This document shows positions 1 through 8,321 of a stretch of DNA of 44,634 nucleotides, piece after piece; the first letter of the stretch is position 1, and every line of letters begins with the position of its first letter. This DNA is from Acidovorax sp. GTDB lineage: Bacteria > Pseudomonadota > Gammaproteobacteria > Burkholderiales > Burkholderiaceae_C. The notes beneath the pieces were generated by a model. That model was not told the origin of the DNA. It did no database searches and was given only the letters and a program-made list of their open reading frames with translations. The stretch is taken from positions 1 through 44,634 of the forward strand of contig JADMJR010000213.1 in assembly GCA_018780365.1 (NCBI GenBank), in the 5' to 3' direction. Made by a program: the position numbers and the translations under genes.

Positions 1-29
1 CTTGACCCATAGCGGAGCTATGGGTCAAG
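1..29. repeat. Perfect 12-bp inverted repeat with 5-base loop
   Basis: Bases 1-12 (CTTGACCCATAG) are the exact reverse complement of bases 18-29, separated by CGGAG. The left end coincides with the window edge, so the repeat could extend further. No T-run follows on the plus strand, so it is not a textbook terminator. It could be an operator, a bidirectional structure at the end of an upstream gene, or part of a dispersed element. Bases 30-238 hold no other feature I can support. Confidence 0.6.
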
Positions 30-238
30 AAGCCGGCAAAAACTGTCCTCGCTGGGGCCGATTTTTGCTTTCGACGCTCCAAGTCCGACAGGCTCCTAGG
101 CGCCGCAGGGGCCTCACTGAGTGGCCTCCGGCTTCGGCGCGGGCCCGCTGATTCCAGGGCCTGCGGTATGCTTTGCGGCCGCCGCCCGGTGTTCTGCCGG
201 GCCCTACTTTCCATGCTGTTTTTCGCAGGTGCGCTCTT

Positions 239-946
239 GTGTTGACCCCTTCCCTGGACATCTCCCGCATCCGCGCCATCTCCATCGACCTGGATGACAC
301 GCTCTGGCCCATCTGGCCCACCATCACGCGGGCCGAGGCCGTGCTGCTGGACTGGCTCACGCACCATGCGCCCGCCACGGCGGCCTTGTTCTCCAGCACC
401 GAATCCCTGCGCGCCATCCGCAACCAGATGGTGGCGCTGCGGCCCGACCTGCTGCACGACCTGAGTGCGCTGCGCCGCGAGTCCATCCGCCTGGCGCTGA
501 CCCAGGCGGGTGACGAACCCGCGCTGGCTGAACCAGCCTTTGACCTGTTTTTTGCCGAACGCATGCGGGTGGAGCTGTTTGACGATGCCCATGACACGCT
601 GGCCTTTCTGTCGGCGCGCTACCCGGTGGTGGCCGTGTCCAACGGCAACGCCGATGTGCATCGCATCGGCATTGGCCACTACTTTCGGCACAGCATCAGC
701 GCGTCGGAGTTTGGCGTGGCCAAGCCCGATGTGCGCATCTTCCACGCCGCCGCCACGGCGGCCGAGGTGCTGCCCCATGAGGTGCTGCATGTGGGCGACG
801 ACGCCACGCTCGATGCCCAGGGCGCTTTGCAGGCAGGCATGCAGGCGGTGTGGATCAACGCCGCCAACCATCCCTGGCCCCACGGCGACACGCCGCCCCA
901 TGCCACGGTGGACAGCCTCACCGCGCTGTGCCGGCTGCTGGCCTGA
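239..946 (+). CDS. HAD-superfamily hydrolase (probable phosphatase)
   Basis: Predicted soluble HAD phosphohydrolase of 235 residues. Motif I, ISIDLDDTLWP, lies near the N-terminus, with D17 as expected nucleophile and D19 as acid/base. Motif II is VSNGN (Ser), motif III is the Lys in GVAKPD, and motif IV is HVGDDATLD. The helical region between motif I and motif II fits a C1-type cap as in the haloacid dehalogenase and phosphoglycolate phosphatase group. The substrate cannot be read from the sequence. I chose the GTG at 239 because AGGTG sits six bases upstream; the frame remains open back to a TTG at 173 but the added residues are low-complexity Pro/Arg. It is a single gene, separated from the next by about 260 bases that contain a GC-rich repeat. 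Confidence 0.85.
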   Translation: MLTPSLDISRIRAISIDLDDTLWPIWPTITRAEAVLLDWLTHHAPATAALFSSTESLRAIRNQMVALRPDLLHDLSALRRESIRLALTQAGDEPALAEPAFDLFFAERMRVELFDDAHDTLAFLSARYPVVAVSNGNADVHRIGIGHYFRHSISASEFGVAKPDVRIFHAAATAAEVLPHEVLHVGDDATLDAQGALQAGMQAVWINAANHPWPHGDTPPHATVDSLTALCRLLA

Positions 947-949
947 CAT

Positions 950-1010
950 GGATACCCCCTGTGTCGCCTTCGGCGCCTTCCCCCGGGGGACGACACCTTC
1001 GCTGCGGGGC
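950..1010. repeat. GC-rich intergenic repeat (CCCCCTGTG...CCCCCGGGGG type)
   Basis: This stretch holds ACCCCCTGTGTCGCC, a central CCCCCGGGGG palindrome and GACGACACC. Read on the minus strand it resembles the element at 9754-9815, sharing a gap-filled run of GGCGCCG/GGCGCAG and CACAGGGGGT. It sits in the intergenic region before the DUF2189-type gene. I interpret it as a degenerate copy of the same dispersed GC-rich element; the remainder of 947-1208 shows nothing else I can name. Confidence 0.4.
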
Positions 1011-1208
1011 GGCCCTTGCTCGGCGTCCCTGGCTTGGGGCGTGCCCGTGTCACGGGCGCCTGCTTCGATCCACCACGGGATTGCGCATGGTTGCGCATTG
1101 ATGGGCTCCCGAATTGCTTCTTGCCCCAGGTCAAGGTTTGGGCGCGTGGTGGTTGATGCCGCTGCCCGATGACGTCACACTCACCCGTCGCTCAGCGGCC
1201 CCCACACC

Positions 1209-2054
1209 ATGCCCCGTAATCCCCCCCCGTTGCCCGTCGTTCGCACCATTGGCCTCATGCAGCCCATGACCTGGCTGGTGCTGGCCTGGCGCGACATGGC
1301 GCGCGCGGGCTGGATCAGCTTTGCGCATGGCCTGGCACTCAGCCTGTTCGGGGCGGCCATCTTTGCGGTGGGGCACCACCGGTTCTGGCTGCTGGCGGGG
1401 GCGCTGTCGGGTTTTCTGGTGGTGGCGCCGGTGCTGGCCACCAGCCTGTATGCCTTGAGCCGCGCGCTGGAGCGCCGCGAGAGCGCCAACCTGGGCGTGG
1501 TGCTCAAGACCTGGCTCAACTGGCAGAACAGCCATGTGAACAAATGGGGCAACGACTACTGGTGCATGGTGCAGTTTGGCGCCCTGCTGGCGCTGGCCGC
1601 CTCGGGCTGGGTCATGACCTCGGCGGCGCTCATCACGCTGCTGGCGCCGGTGCCGATCGAGACCCCGCTCGATTTTCTGCGCCATGTGGTGATGGCCCGC
1701 GAGGGTTGGCTGTTCGAGATCTGGCTGGCGCTGGGCAGCCTGATGGCGGCACCGATTTTTGCGTCCAGTGTGGTGGCCATGCCGCTGCTGCTGGACCGCC
1801 GGGCCACGCTGCTGCAGGCGGTGCTCACCAGCTGGCAGACGGTGGTGGTCAACCCGCTGCCCATGGCGTTCTGGGCGGCGCTGATTCTGGGCTTCACCTT
1901 GCTCGGCCTGGGCTCGCTGCTCCTGGGCCTGATCGCCGTGATGCCCATGCTGGGCCATGCCAGCTGGCATGCCTACCGCGACCTGGTGGATGCCTCCAGC
2001 CTGCCCGAGCGGGACCTGGCCGCGCCTGTGCGCAGTGGCGGGGGGGCACCGTGA
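1209..2054 (+). CDS. DUF2189-type integral membrane protein
   Basis: Predicted inner-membrane protein of 281 residues with about six hydrophobic segments, for example around residues 42-75 (GLALSLFGAAIF and FWLLAGALSGFLVVAPVLA), 115-145, 180-205 and 220-250. The N-terminal TWLVLAWRDMARAGWISFAHG and the later FLVVAPVLATSLYALSRALERRE fit a family of uncharacterised proteobacterial membrane proteins (DUF2189, recalled without a search). No catalytic motif is visible. Its stop codon overlaps the GTG start of the next small membrane gene by four bases, so translational coupling is likely. Function unknown. Confidence 0.8.
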   Translation: MPRNPPPLPVVRTIGLMQPMTWLVLAWRDMARAGWISFAHGLALSLFGAAIFAVGHHRFWLLAGALSGFLVVAPVLATSLYALSRALERRESANLGVVLKTWLNWQNSHVNKWGNDYWCMVQFGALLALAASGWVMTSAALITLLAPVPIETPLDFLRHVVMAREGWLFEIWLALGSLMAAPIFASSVVAMPLLLDRRATLLQAVLTSWQTVVVNPLPMAFWAALILGFTLLGLGSLLLGLIAVMPMLGHASWHAYRDLVDASSLPERDLAAPVRSGGGAP

Positions 2055-2263
2055 TTTTTGGCTTTACCGAGGCGCAGATCTCGGGCTTCTTTCTCACCTA
2101 CGGGGTGGGCGCGTTCATCGTCTACATGCTGTTCATCATCGGGCAGCTGGCGTGGGAGTCCAAGGCCGGGCGCTTTGGCACTTTTGTGCTGTTCCTGGGG
2201 TTGGGTGTGGGGTTTCTGGGCTTTTTGGCCAAAATCGTGATCCAGTGGTGGCTGGAGAAGTGA
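2051..2263 (+). CDS. Small DUF2788-type membrane protein
   Basis: A 70-residue protein starting at GTG 2051, in a GTGA overlap with the preceding stop. It has two hydrophobic segments (roughly residues 13-33, FLTYGVGAFIVYMLFIIG, and 44-66, TFVLFLGLGVGFLGFLAKIVI) joined by a short basic linker, ESKAGR, which suggests a helical hairpin in the inner membrane. It resembles what I recall of the DUF2788 family. The frame has longer, wrong-frame competitors, but only this frame gives a coherent two-helix protein. The overlap implies co-translation with the DUF2189-type protein, possibly as a partner. No function is known to me. Confidence 0.75.
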   Translation: MIFGFTEAQISGFFLTYGVGAFIVYMLFIIGQLAWESKAGRFGTFVLFLGLGVGFLGFLAKIVIQWWLEK

Positions 2264-2309
2264 GCGTGTTGTTGCGCCCTTCGTTCATCACCCTGCGGCC
2301 CACCCCACC

Positions 2310-3815
2310 ATGACCTCTGCCACCACCCCCTTGCTCACCCGCGCCGAAGCCAGCGCCTTCACCGAAACCTCCACCCACGCCGATGTGCTCGCGTTGGTGG
2401 ATGCCCTGGGAGCCCTGGGCGATGCGCGGCTGCACATCAGTGATTTTGGGTCCACGCCCGAAGACCGCCTGCTGCCGCTGCTCGTGCTGTCGGAGCATGG
2501 CCATTTCACGCCGGCCGCCGCGCAGGCCAGCGGCCTGCCCGTGGTGCTGATCCTGTGTGGCATCCATGCGGGCGAGGTCGAGGGCAAGGAGGCCGCGCTG
2601 ATGCTGGTGCGCAACCTGCTGCGCGGCGAACATGGCGATGTGTTGGTGCACTGCACCGTGGTCGTGGTGCCGCTGTTCAACCCCGACGGCAACGACCGCC
2701 TGAGCGCCGACAACCGCCCGCTGGACATTGTCCACCTGCGTGGCCAGGACGGCCCGGCCTTGGTGGGCACGCGCAACAATGCGGCGGGCGTCAACCTGAA
2801 CCGCGACTACATGCGCCAGCAGGCCCCCGAGATGCGCTTGCTGCAAACCCGCGTGTGCCAGCCCTGGAACCCCCACCTTACGCTCGACTGCCACGCCACC
2901 AACGGCTCCATCCACCGCTTTGCGCTGACCTACGACATCCCCCACACCGAACACAGCGGCCGCAGTGAGCCCGTGGCCTATCTGCGCGACCGCATGATGC
3001 CCGCCGTGCAAGCCGCAGTGAAGCGTACCGAGGGGCTCGACACCTTCTGGTACGGCAACTTCGTGCGCGATGAGGGGGGGCAGGGCCAGGGCTGGATCAC
3101 CTACACCCACCACCCACGTTTTGGCTGCAACTACCGGGGGCTGACCAACCGGCTCGATGTGCTGCTGGAGGCGTATTCCTACATCAGCTTTGAGGCGCGT
3201 GTGCAGGTGACCTACGCCGTGCTGCGCGAGGCACTGCACTACGTGGCCGCGCATGGGGCAGAAATCGTGCAGCTGCTGGCCGACTGCGCTGAGCCCCCTG
3301 AGCAGATTGCCATCCGCTACGCGCTGGAGGCGGTGCCGGGCACCACGGTGGATGTGCTCACGCGCGAGCCCTACACCCTGCAGGGCGCGCCGGTGAGTGT
3401 GCAGGTGCCCCATTTTGCGCATTTTGTGCCCACGGCCCTGGTGCAGCGCCCCTGGGGCTATGCCATGCCCGCCGCTGTGGCTGAGCATTTGCAGGGGCAT
3501 GGGCTGTTGTGGACGCCCGTGGCAGCGGGCACACGGCTGCAGGTGGAGGTGCCCACCCTGGTGGAGCCCGTCGCCGAGCCCGGCCCCAAGATCCTGGAAG
3601 CCCAGGCCAGCACCTACTGGCGTGCACACCACGAACGCACCGAACGCGCCCTGCCCGAAGGCTGGTGTGTGGTGCCCACCGGCCAGCGGCTGGGCGCTAT
3701 TGCTGTGTACGCCTGCGAGGCTGAAAGCGACGATGGCCTGGTGGCCAATGGCATCCTGCCGCCGCCCGTGGCGGGCGAGGAGATGGTGGTGTGGCGGGTG
3801 TTGCAGGCGCCCTGA
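2310..3815 (+). CDS. M14-family zinc carboxypeptidase-like protein
   Basis: A 501-residue metallopeptidase-like protein. The zinc motif HAGE (H86, E89, in CGIHAGEVEGKEAA) and the third zinc ligand H195 (in LDCHATNGS) are present. NPDGNDR and GVNLNRDY supply the Asn-Arg pair that binds the substrate carboxylate in M14 enzymes. The Glu in YISFEARVQVTY (near residue 294) may be the general base. No signal peptide is evident, so a cytoplasmic role is likely. The long C-terminal extension, roughly residues 330-500, is typical of uncharacterised bacterial M14 relatives rather than of digestive carboxypeptidases. The substrate could be a peptide, an amidated amino acid or another acyl-amino acid. 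The following genes are convergent. Confidence 0.85.
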   Translation: MTSATTPLLTRAEASAFTETSTHADVLALVDALGALGDARLHISDFGSTPEDRLLPLLVLSEHGHFTPAAAQASGLPVVLILCGIHAGEVEGKEAALMLVRNLLRGEHGDVLVHCTVVVVPLFNPDGNDRLSADNRPLDIVHLRGQDGPALVGTRNNAAGVNLNRDYMRQQAPEMRLLQTRVCQPWNPHLTLDCHATNGSIHRFALTYDIPHTEHSGRSEPVAYLRDRMMPAVQAAVKRTEGLDTFWYGNFVRDEGGQGQGWITYTHHPRFGCNYRGLTNRLDVLLEAYSYISFEARVQVTYAVLREALHYVAAHGAEIVQLLADCAEPPEQIAIRYALEAVPGTTVDVLTREPYTLQGAPVSVQVPHFAHFVPTALVQRPWGYAMPAAVAEHLQGHGLLWTPVAAGTRLQVEVPTLVEPVAEPGPKILEAQASTYWRAHHERTERALPEGWCVVPTGQRLGAIAVYACEAESDDGLVANGILPPPVAGEEMVVWRVLQAP

Positions 3816-3849
3816 AGCCGGTGGTAGAGGCCAGGAGCGGTGGCAGGGC

Positions 3850-4887
3850 TCAACGCGGCCAGGACCGCAGCCCCAGCTCCTGCGCCAGGCGGCGGTAGTC
3901 GGCCAGGCTGCGCTGCACAAAGTCCTCCAGCGCGCTACCGCTCAGCGCAAACGGGTACAGCCCATGGCGGGCGCACAGCGCAGCGTAGCCGGGTGCCGAC
4001 TGGGCCTCCTGCAGGGCCGTGGTCCAGGCGCGCGCATCGGCGTCAGGCACGCTGGCGGCCATGTACAGGCCGCGCACGGTGGTCCACAGCAGCTCCACCC
4101 CTTGCTCGCGCGCCGTGGGCAGGGCCGCCAGTGCACCGGGCAACCGCGTGGGTGCCAGCACGGCCAGGATGCGCACCGGCAGGCCTTCTGCGGCGGCTTT
4201 GGTGGCCTCGGCCGCATCGCCCGTGAAGATGTCGATGTGCCGGCCACCCAGGGCTTTGAGCGCCTCGCCGCCGCCCTCAAACGACACGAAGCGCATGCGT
4301 TTGTGGTCTTGCCCCGCCGCGCGCACCAACAAGGCGGCCTTGACCCAGTCCTGGCTGCCCAGCGTGCCGCCCGCGCCAAACACCACGCGGGCCGAATCTT
4401 TTTGCAGCACGGCCACCACGTCCTGCAGGCGCTGGTGGGGGGCATCGCGGTGCACGGCCACCACGCCATAGTCGTTGCCCAGCGTGGCAATCCAGCGCAC
4501 GGCCTGCACCGGGTGCGGGCCAAAGCGGCCTTGCGCAATGTTGAGCAGCGAGCCGCTGGAGAACGCCACCAGCGTGCCGGCCCCGCCCAGCCGCCCGGTG
4601 GCCACCTGGTCGAATGCCACCGCGCCAATGCCCCCAGGCAGGTAGCGGGTGCGCAGCGGCGTTCTGCCGGGGCGCACGGCCTGCAGGGCCTGTCCGGCCA
4701 GGCCACAGGTCAGATCGAACCCGCCGCCAGGGCGTGAGGGGGCGATGCATTCGGCCGGCTCGGTGGAGACATCCCCCGCAGCCCTGGCTGCGGGCGCCAT
4801 GCCCCCGCTGGCGCAGGCCGCCAACGCCATCAGGGCCTGGCGGCGGTTGCAGGGCACGGCGGCAGTCAAAAGTGGGTGGGGCTGCAT
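3850..4887 (-). CDS. TctC/Bug-type periplasmic solute-binding protein
   Basis: A 345-residue exported binding protein. The N-terminus carries a twin-arginine-like CNRRQALMALAACASGG followed by APAARAAG, a likely cleavage region. The mature part has the family hallmarks: SRPGGGFDLTCG (the usual PFAPGG-D loop, divergent here), a TYxPGG-like RYLPGGIGAVAFDQV, and FGAGGTLGSQDWV. It follows the sensor kinase gene after 37 bases in the same direction, so it probably belongs to one operon with the TctD/TctE-like pair, the order known for tct and bct systems. I placed the start at 4887; the open frame runs further upstream but only into antisense of the kinase gene. The ligand is unknown but may be a tricarboxylate or related organic acid. 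Confidence 0.82.
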   Translation of the reverse strand: MQPHPLLTAAVPCNRRQALMALAACASGGMAPAARAAGDVSTEPAECIAPSRPGGGFDLTCGLAGQALQAVRPGRTPLRTRYLPGGIGAVAFDQVATGRLGGAGTLVAFSSGSLLNIAQGRFGPHPVQAVRWIATLGNDYGVVAVHRDAPHQRLQDVVAVLQKDSARVVFGAGGTLGSQDWVKAALLVRAAGQDHKRMRFVSFEGGGEALKALGGRHIDIFTGDAAEATKAAAEGLPVRILAVLAPTRLPGALAALPTAREQGVELLWTTVRGLYMAASVPDADARAWTTALQEAQSAPGYAALCARHGLYPFALSGSALEDFVQRSLADYRRLAQELGLRSWPR

Positions 4888-4924
4888 GGCGTGGAGAAAG
4901 GTGCGCGGCGGGGTGGGTGCGGGT

Positions 4925-6313
4925 TCAGGCGCGGGGCCACCAGAGTATCGCCAGAAGCCCCGGGCCCTCGGCACGCGCCTGCAGGCGCAGGCTGCCCCGG
5001 TGCCGTTCGGCAATCGACCGTGCAATGGCCAGCCCCAGGCCCGAGCCTCCCGCCGTGGCCTGTGAGCCGCGCCGGTAGCGCTGGCCCAGAGCGTCGCGCT
5101 CCTCGGCCGGCAGGCCGGGGCCGTTGTCCTCCACGCTGAGGCTCCAGCCCAGGCTGTCGCCAGCGGCTGACACGGTGATGGTGCCCTGGGCCGGGGTGTA
5201 GGCAATGGCATTGGCTGCGAGGTTGGTCAGGGCTTCGCGCAGCAGGCCGCTGTCGGCCACAGCCTCGATGCCGGACGCCGGGGTGTGGATGCCGAAGTCG
5301 ATCTGCTTGGCGCGGGCCTGGGGCAACAGCTCCAGCGCCACGGTGCGCAGCAGTGCGGCCAGGTCGCAGGGCGCCAGTTCCACGGCGGCCGTGTCACTGC
5401 GGCCCAGCGCGAGCAGCTGCTGGGTGCTGCGCGTGGCCCGTGCGATCTCGTGGCCCAGGGCGGCCAGGGTGTGCTGCACCTGCGCGGTGTCGGGTTCGCG
5501 GCGCGCGTAGTCGATCTGCATCTGCAGCGTGGTGAGGTGCGTGCGCAGCTGGTGCGATGCGTCGTCCAGAAACTGCCGCTGCTGCGCCACCAGGCCTTGT
5601 GTGCGCGCCATCTGCTGGTTGACGGCGTCCACCAGCGGGCGGATGTCGGCGGGCAGGTCGGCATCTGCCAGCGGTGTCATGTCATCGGGCTTGCGGGCCT
5701 GCACCTCGTGGGCCAGCCGCGCTAGCGGGCGCAGCGCAATGGCCAGCAGGGCCGCCGTGCCCAGCACCATCAGGGCCAGCACCAGGGCGTCGCGCTGCAC
5801 TGCGCGGCGCACAAACCGGTGGGTGAAGTCCTGCCGCGAACGTGTGCTTTCGGCCACCTGCACCAGCACGGTGGGGGTGGGGTTGGCGGGGTCGGAGGCG
5901 CGGCGGTAGGCTGCCAGCCGCACCGACTCGCCGAAGTAGGTGGCATCGTAGAACTGCGGCACGCCGGGCACCAGCGGCGCAGGGGGCGGGGGCAGGTCGG
6001 CATTGCCCAGCTCCACCAGGCCATCGGACGAGGCCACGCGAAAGTACACATTGCCGCTAGCCGTGAGTTCAAAAAACTCCAGCATGCTGTAGGGCAGCTC
6101 AACCGACAGCCCGCCCGATGCGCCGGAGATGTTGGCGTCAATGGATTTGAGTGCGCCCAGCAGCGACCGGTCATAGGCCGCGTTGGCTGCCTCCAGCGCG
6201 TCGTGCCGTGTCATCCACAGCTCCACCCCCGTCACCAGGGCCAGCAGCGGCAGCAGCAGCCAGGCGAGCAGCCGCCACAGGCTGGCTCGGCGTAGGCGTG
6301 CGGTCAGGCCCAT
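4925..6313 (-). CDS. TctE-like sensor histidine kinase
   Basis: Inner-membrane histidine kinase of 462 residues. It has a first membrane segment at about residues 13-32, a periplasmic domain of about 140 residues, and a second segment at about 175-195. The dimerisation/phosphorylation box is DASHQLRTHLTTL with H254, followed by a HATPase_c domain with N-box LTNLAANAIAYTP, G1 box VEDNGPGLP and G2 box GSGLGLAI. Its gene overlaps the response regulator stop by ten bases. The periplasmic part resembles the TctE_N-type sensor of citrate/tricarboxylate systems. The downstream binding protein may present ligand to it, by analogy with TctC or BctC systems (inference). Confidence 0.88.
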   Translation of the reverse strand: MGLTARLRRASLWRLLAWLLLPLLALVTGVELWMTRHDALEAANAAYDRSLLGALKSIDANISGASGGLSVELPYSMLEFFELTASGNVYFRVASSDGLVELGNADLPPPPAPLVPGVPQFYDATYFGESVRLAAYRRASDPANPTPTVLVQVAESTRSRQDFTHRFVRRAVQRDALVLALMVLGTAALLAIALRPLARLAHEVQARKPDDMTPLADADLPADIRPLVDAVNQQMARTQGLVAQQRQFLDDASHQLRTHLTTLQMQIDYARREPDTAQVQHTLAALGHEIARATRSTQQLLALGRSDTAAVELAPCDLAALLRTVALELLPQARAKQIDFGIHTPASGIEAVADSGLLREALTNLAANAIAYTPAQGTITVSAAGDSLGWSLSVEDNGPGLPAEERDALGQRYRRGSQATAGGSGLGLAIARSIAERHRGSLRLQARAEGPGLLAILWWPRA

Positions 6314-6981
6314 GGCTCCGTGGGTTCCAGCGCATAACCCAGACCTCGCAGTGTCGTAATGCGCACCCCACTGCCATCCAGCCGCTTGCGCAAGCGGTGC
6401 ACGAACACCTCCACCGCTTCGGGGTGCACGTCTTCGTCATCGGAGAACACCCGGTCCAGGATCTGCTGCTTGGAAAACGGCTCGCCGCTGCGCTGCACCA
6501 GCACGCGCAGCACCGCCTGCTCGCGTGGCGACAGGGCCAGGGGCTCGCCATGCAGCGCAAACTGCTTGCGCGCGCTGTCAAACACCAGCGGACCACAGGC
6601 CAGACGCGGGTGCTCGTTGCCACGCGCGCGGCGCACCAGCGCGTGCAGGCGCGCCTCCAGCTCGGCCAGCTCGAAGGGCTTGGCCAGGAAATCGTCGGCC
6701 CCGGCATTGAGCGAACGCACGCGCTCATCGAGCGAGTCGCGCGCCGTGAGGATCAGCGCGGGCAACCGCTGGTCGCGGTCGCGCAGGCGCTGCAGCACCG
6801 CATGGCCATCCAGGCCCGGCAGGCCCAGGTCCAGCACCAGGGCATCGTGGTCGTTGCGCTGCAGCGCGCGGTCGGCCAGGCGCCCGTCGTTCACCCATTC
6901 CACCTGGATACCCGCGTGCTCCAGCGCCCGGCTCAGCCAGGTGCCCAGGTTGTGGTCGTCTTCGGCCAGAAGAATGCGCAT
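6304..6981 (-). CDS. TctD-like OmpR-family response regulator
   Basis: A 225-residue DNA-binding response regulator. The receiver domain (1-115) has the acidic pocket EDD at 7-9, phospho-acceptor D51 in VLDLGLPGLDG, the switch residues LTARD and K101. The C-terminal winged helix (about 125-220) contains LSPREQAVLRVLVQRSGEPFSKQQ and VFVHRLRKRLDGSGVRI, standard for the OmpR/PhoB class. It is the promoter-proximal gene of the unit regulator-kinase-binding protein. The start at 6981 gives the canonical MRILLAEDD; an in-frame extension upstream adds only unrelated residues. Targets are unknown; tripartite transporter genes elsewhere are likely candidates. Confidence 0.9.
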   Translation of the reverse strand: MRILLAEDDHNLGTWLSRALEHAGIQVEWVNDGRLADRALQRNDHDALVLDLGLPGLDGHAVLQRLRDRDQRLPALILTARDSLDERVRSLNAGADDFLAKPFELAELEARLHALVRRARGNEHPRLACGPLVFDSARKQFALHGEPLALSPREQAVLRVLVQRSGEPFSKQQILDRVFSDDEDVHPEAVEVFVHRLRKRLDGSGVRITTLRGLGYALEPTEPWA

Positions 6982-7172
6982 AGCGTGGATGCTAATGCCG
7001 GTAGTCGGTGCTGTGAGCGCTTGCGTGAAACCAGAGGCGTTAGACAACTGGCGCACACCAAGGCCTGGGCCACCGTGGAACGGGCTTGGCCCGGCCACCG
7101 GTGGCGTCTCCCTGGGGGCTGAGGTGCCGCCTCTGGCGACGGCACCGAGCGGGTTGGAGCTCAGGGGGCTTT

Positions 7173-8183
7173 TTAATCTGGCTTTACCTTGGCCCGCAGC
7201 AGCACTTTCTTCCAGCGCTCCTGCTCGGTCGCAATGAACTGCGCGAACTGCGCGGGCGTGCTGCCAATCGCCTCGGCGGCGTCGCCGTTCAGGCGCTCCA
7301 GCGAGGCGGGGGCCTTGACGGCCTTGGCGGTTTCTGCGGCCAGTTTGTCCAGGTGGGCCGGGGCCAGGTTGGCGGGGGCCAGCATGCCGTACCACTGGGT
7401 CATCTCGAAGCCCGGGAAACCCTGTTCGGCCACGGTGGCCACGTCGGGCAGCTGGGGCAGGCGTTTGGTCGAGCCCGTGGCGATGCAGCGCACCTTGCCC
7501 GATTTGATGAAGGGCAGCATGGCGGCGGCGCCTACCGATGCCGCGTCAAGCCGGCCCGAGAGCAGGTCGGTCATCATGGGGCCGGTGCCACGGTAGGGCA
7601 CGTGCAGCATGAAGATCTCGGCCGTCATCTTGAGGTATTCAAACGCCAGGTGGCCCGCACTGCCGTTGCCGGCCGAGCCGTAGCTGAACTTGCCCGGGTT
7701 CTTCTTCACGTAGGCGATGAACTCCTTGAGGTTCTTGGCCGGTACATCGGGGTGCACCACGTACAGGCTGGGCACCTTGGCCAGCAGGCTCACGGGCTTG
7801 AAGTCCTTGTTGGCGTCGTAGGGCAGCTTGTCGAAGATGAAGGGGTTCACGGCCAGTGTGCCGATGTGGCCCAGGATCAGCGTGTGCTGGTCTTCCGCGC
7901 GGGCCACTTCGCCCATGGCGATGTTGCCTGCAGCGCCAGGTTTGTTGTCCACATACACACTTTGCCCCAGCGTTTTGCTGAGTTCGGCGGCGGTGGAGCG
8001 GGCCACGATTTCCGAGCTGCCGCCGGGCGCGAAGGGCACCACGAAACGCACGGATTTGGCGGGCCAGGCCGTCTGCGCCGAAGCGCCCGTGGGCAGCAGG
8101 CCGCCCAGGGCCAGGGCACCACCGGCACCCAACAGGTGGCGGCGCGTGGAGGAAAAAAGGGCGGGGTGTTCGTGTGAAAGCAT
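7173..8183 (-). CDS. Bug-family tripartite tricarboxylate transporter binding protein
   Basis: A 336-residue periplasmic binding protein. It starts at 8183 with STRRHLLGAGGALALGG, a twin-arginine-like signal, then GASAQ, the cleavage region. The mature protein opens with WPAKSVRFVVPFAPGGSSE and continues with VDNKPGAAGNIAMGEVAR, both classic Bug motifs. The later SYGSAGNGSAGHLAFEYLK and VPYRGTGPMMTDLLSGRLD match the family closely. These proteins bind carboxylates or similar small acids for a TctAB membrane pair, but no such pair is nearby, so it is an orphan, as usual in Comamonadaceae. The 191 bases between this gene and the response regulator contain a degenerate GC-rich repeat. Confidence 0.9.
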   Translation of the reverse strand: MLSHEHPALFSSTRRHLLGAGGALALGGLLPTGASAQTAWPAKSVRFVVPFAPGGSSEIVARSTAAELSKTLGQSVYVDNKPGAAGNIAMGEVARAEDQHTLILGHIGTLAVNPFIFDKLPYDANKDFKPVSLLAKVPSLYVVHPDVPAKNLKEFIAYVKKNPGKFSYGSAGNGSAGHLAFEYLKMTAEIFMLHVPYRGTGPMMTDLLSGRLDAASVGAAAMLPFIKSGKVRCIATGSTKRLPQLPDVATVAEQGFPGFEMTQWYGMLAPANLAPAHLDKLAAETAKAVKAPASLERLNGDAAEAIGSTPAQFAQFIATEQERWKKVLLRAKVKPD

Positions 8184-8321
8184 GGGGTTGTCTCCGTCAG
8201 ATCGGTGGCGCATGCGAACGGTGTATGCGTGTGGCGCCATGGTGCCGGGCGCGGGCTTTCGGAATGCTGTCAGTGGGGTTGGTAGTTTCCCGGGGGGCGC
8301 GGCCGCGAGCCCGCGATGGAT

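Noticed and set aside
173-238. Longer N-terminus for the HAD hydrolase from TTG 173
   Set aside because: The added residues are low-complexity, and a GTG at 239 has a better ribosome-binding site just before the first conserved motif.
2136-3920. 594-codon open frame on the minus strand, antisense to the carboxypeptidase gene
   Set aside because: The translation is His/Gln/Gly-rich without domains; it is a by-product of high GC and the strongly biased codons of the plus-strand gene.
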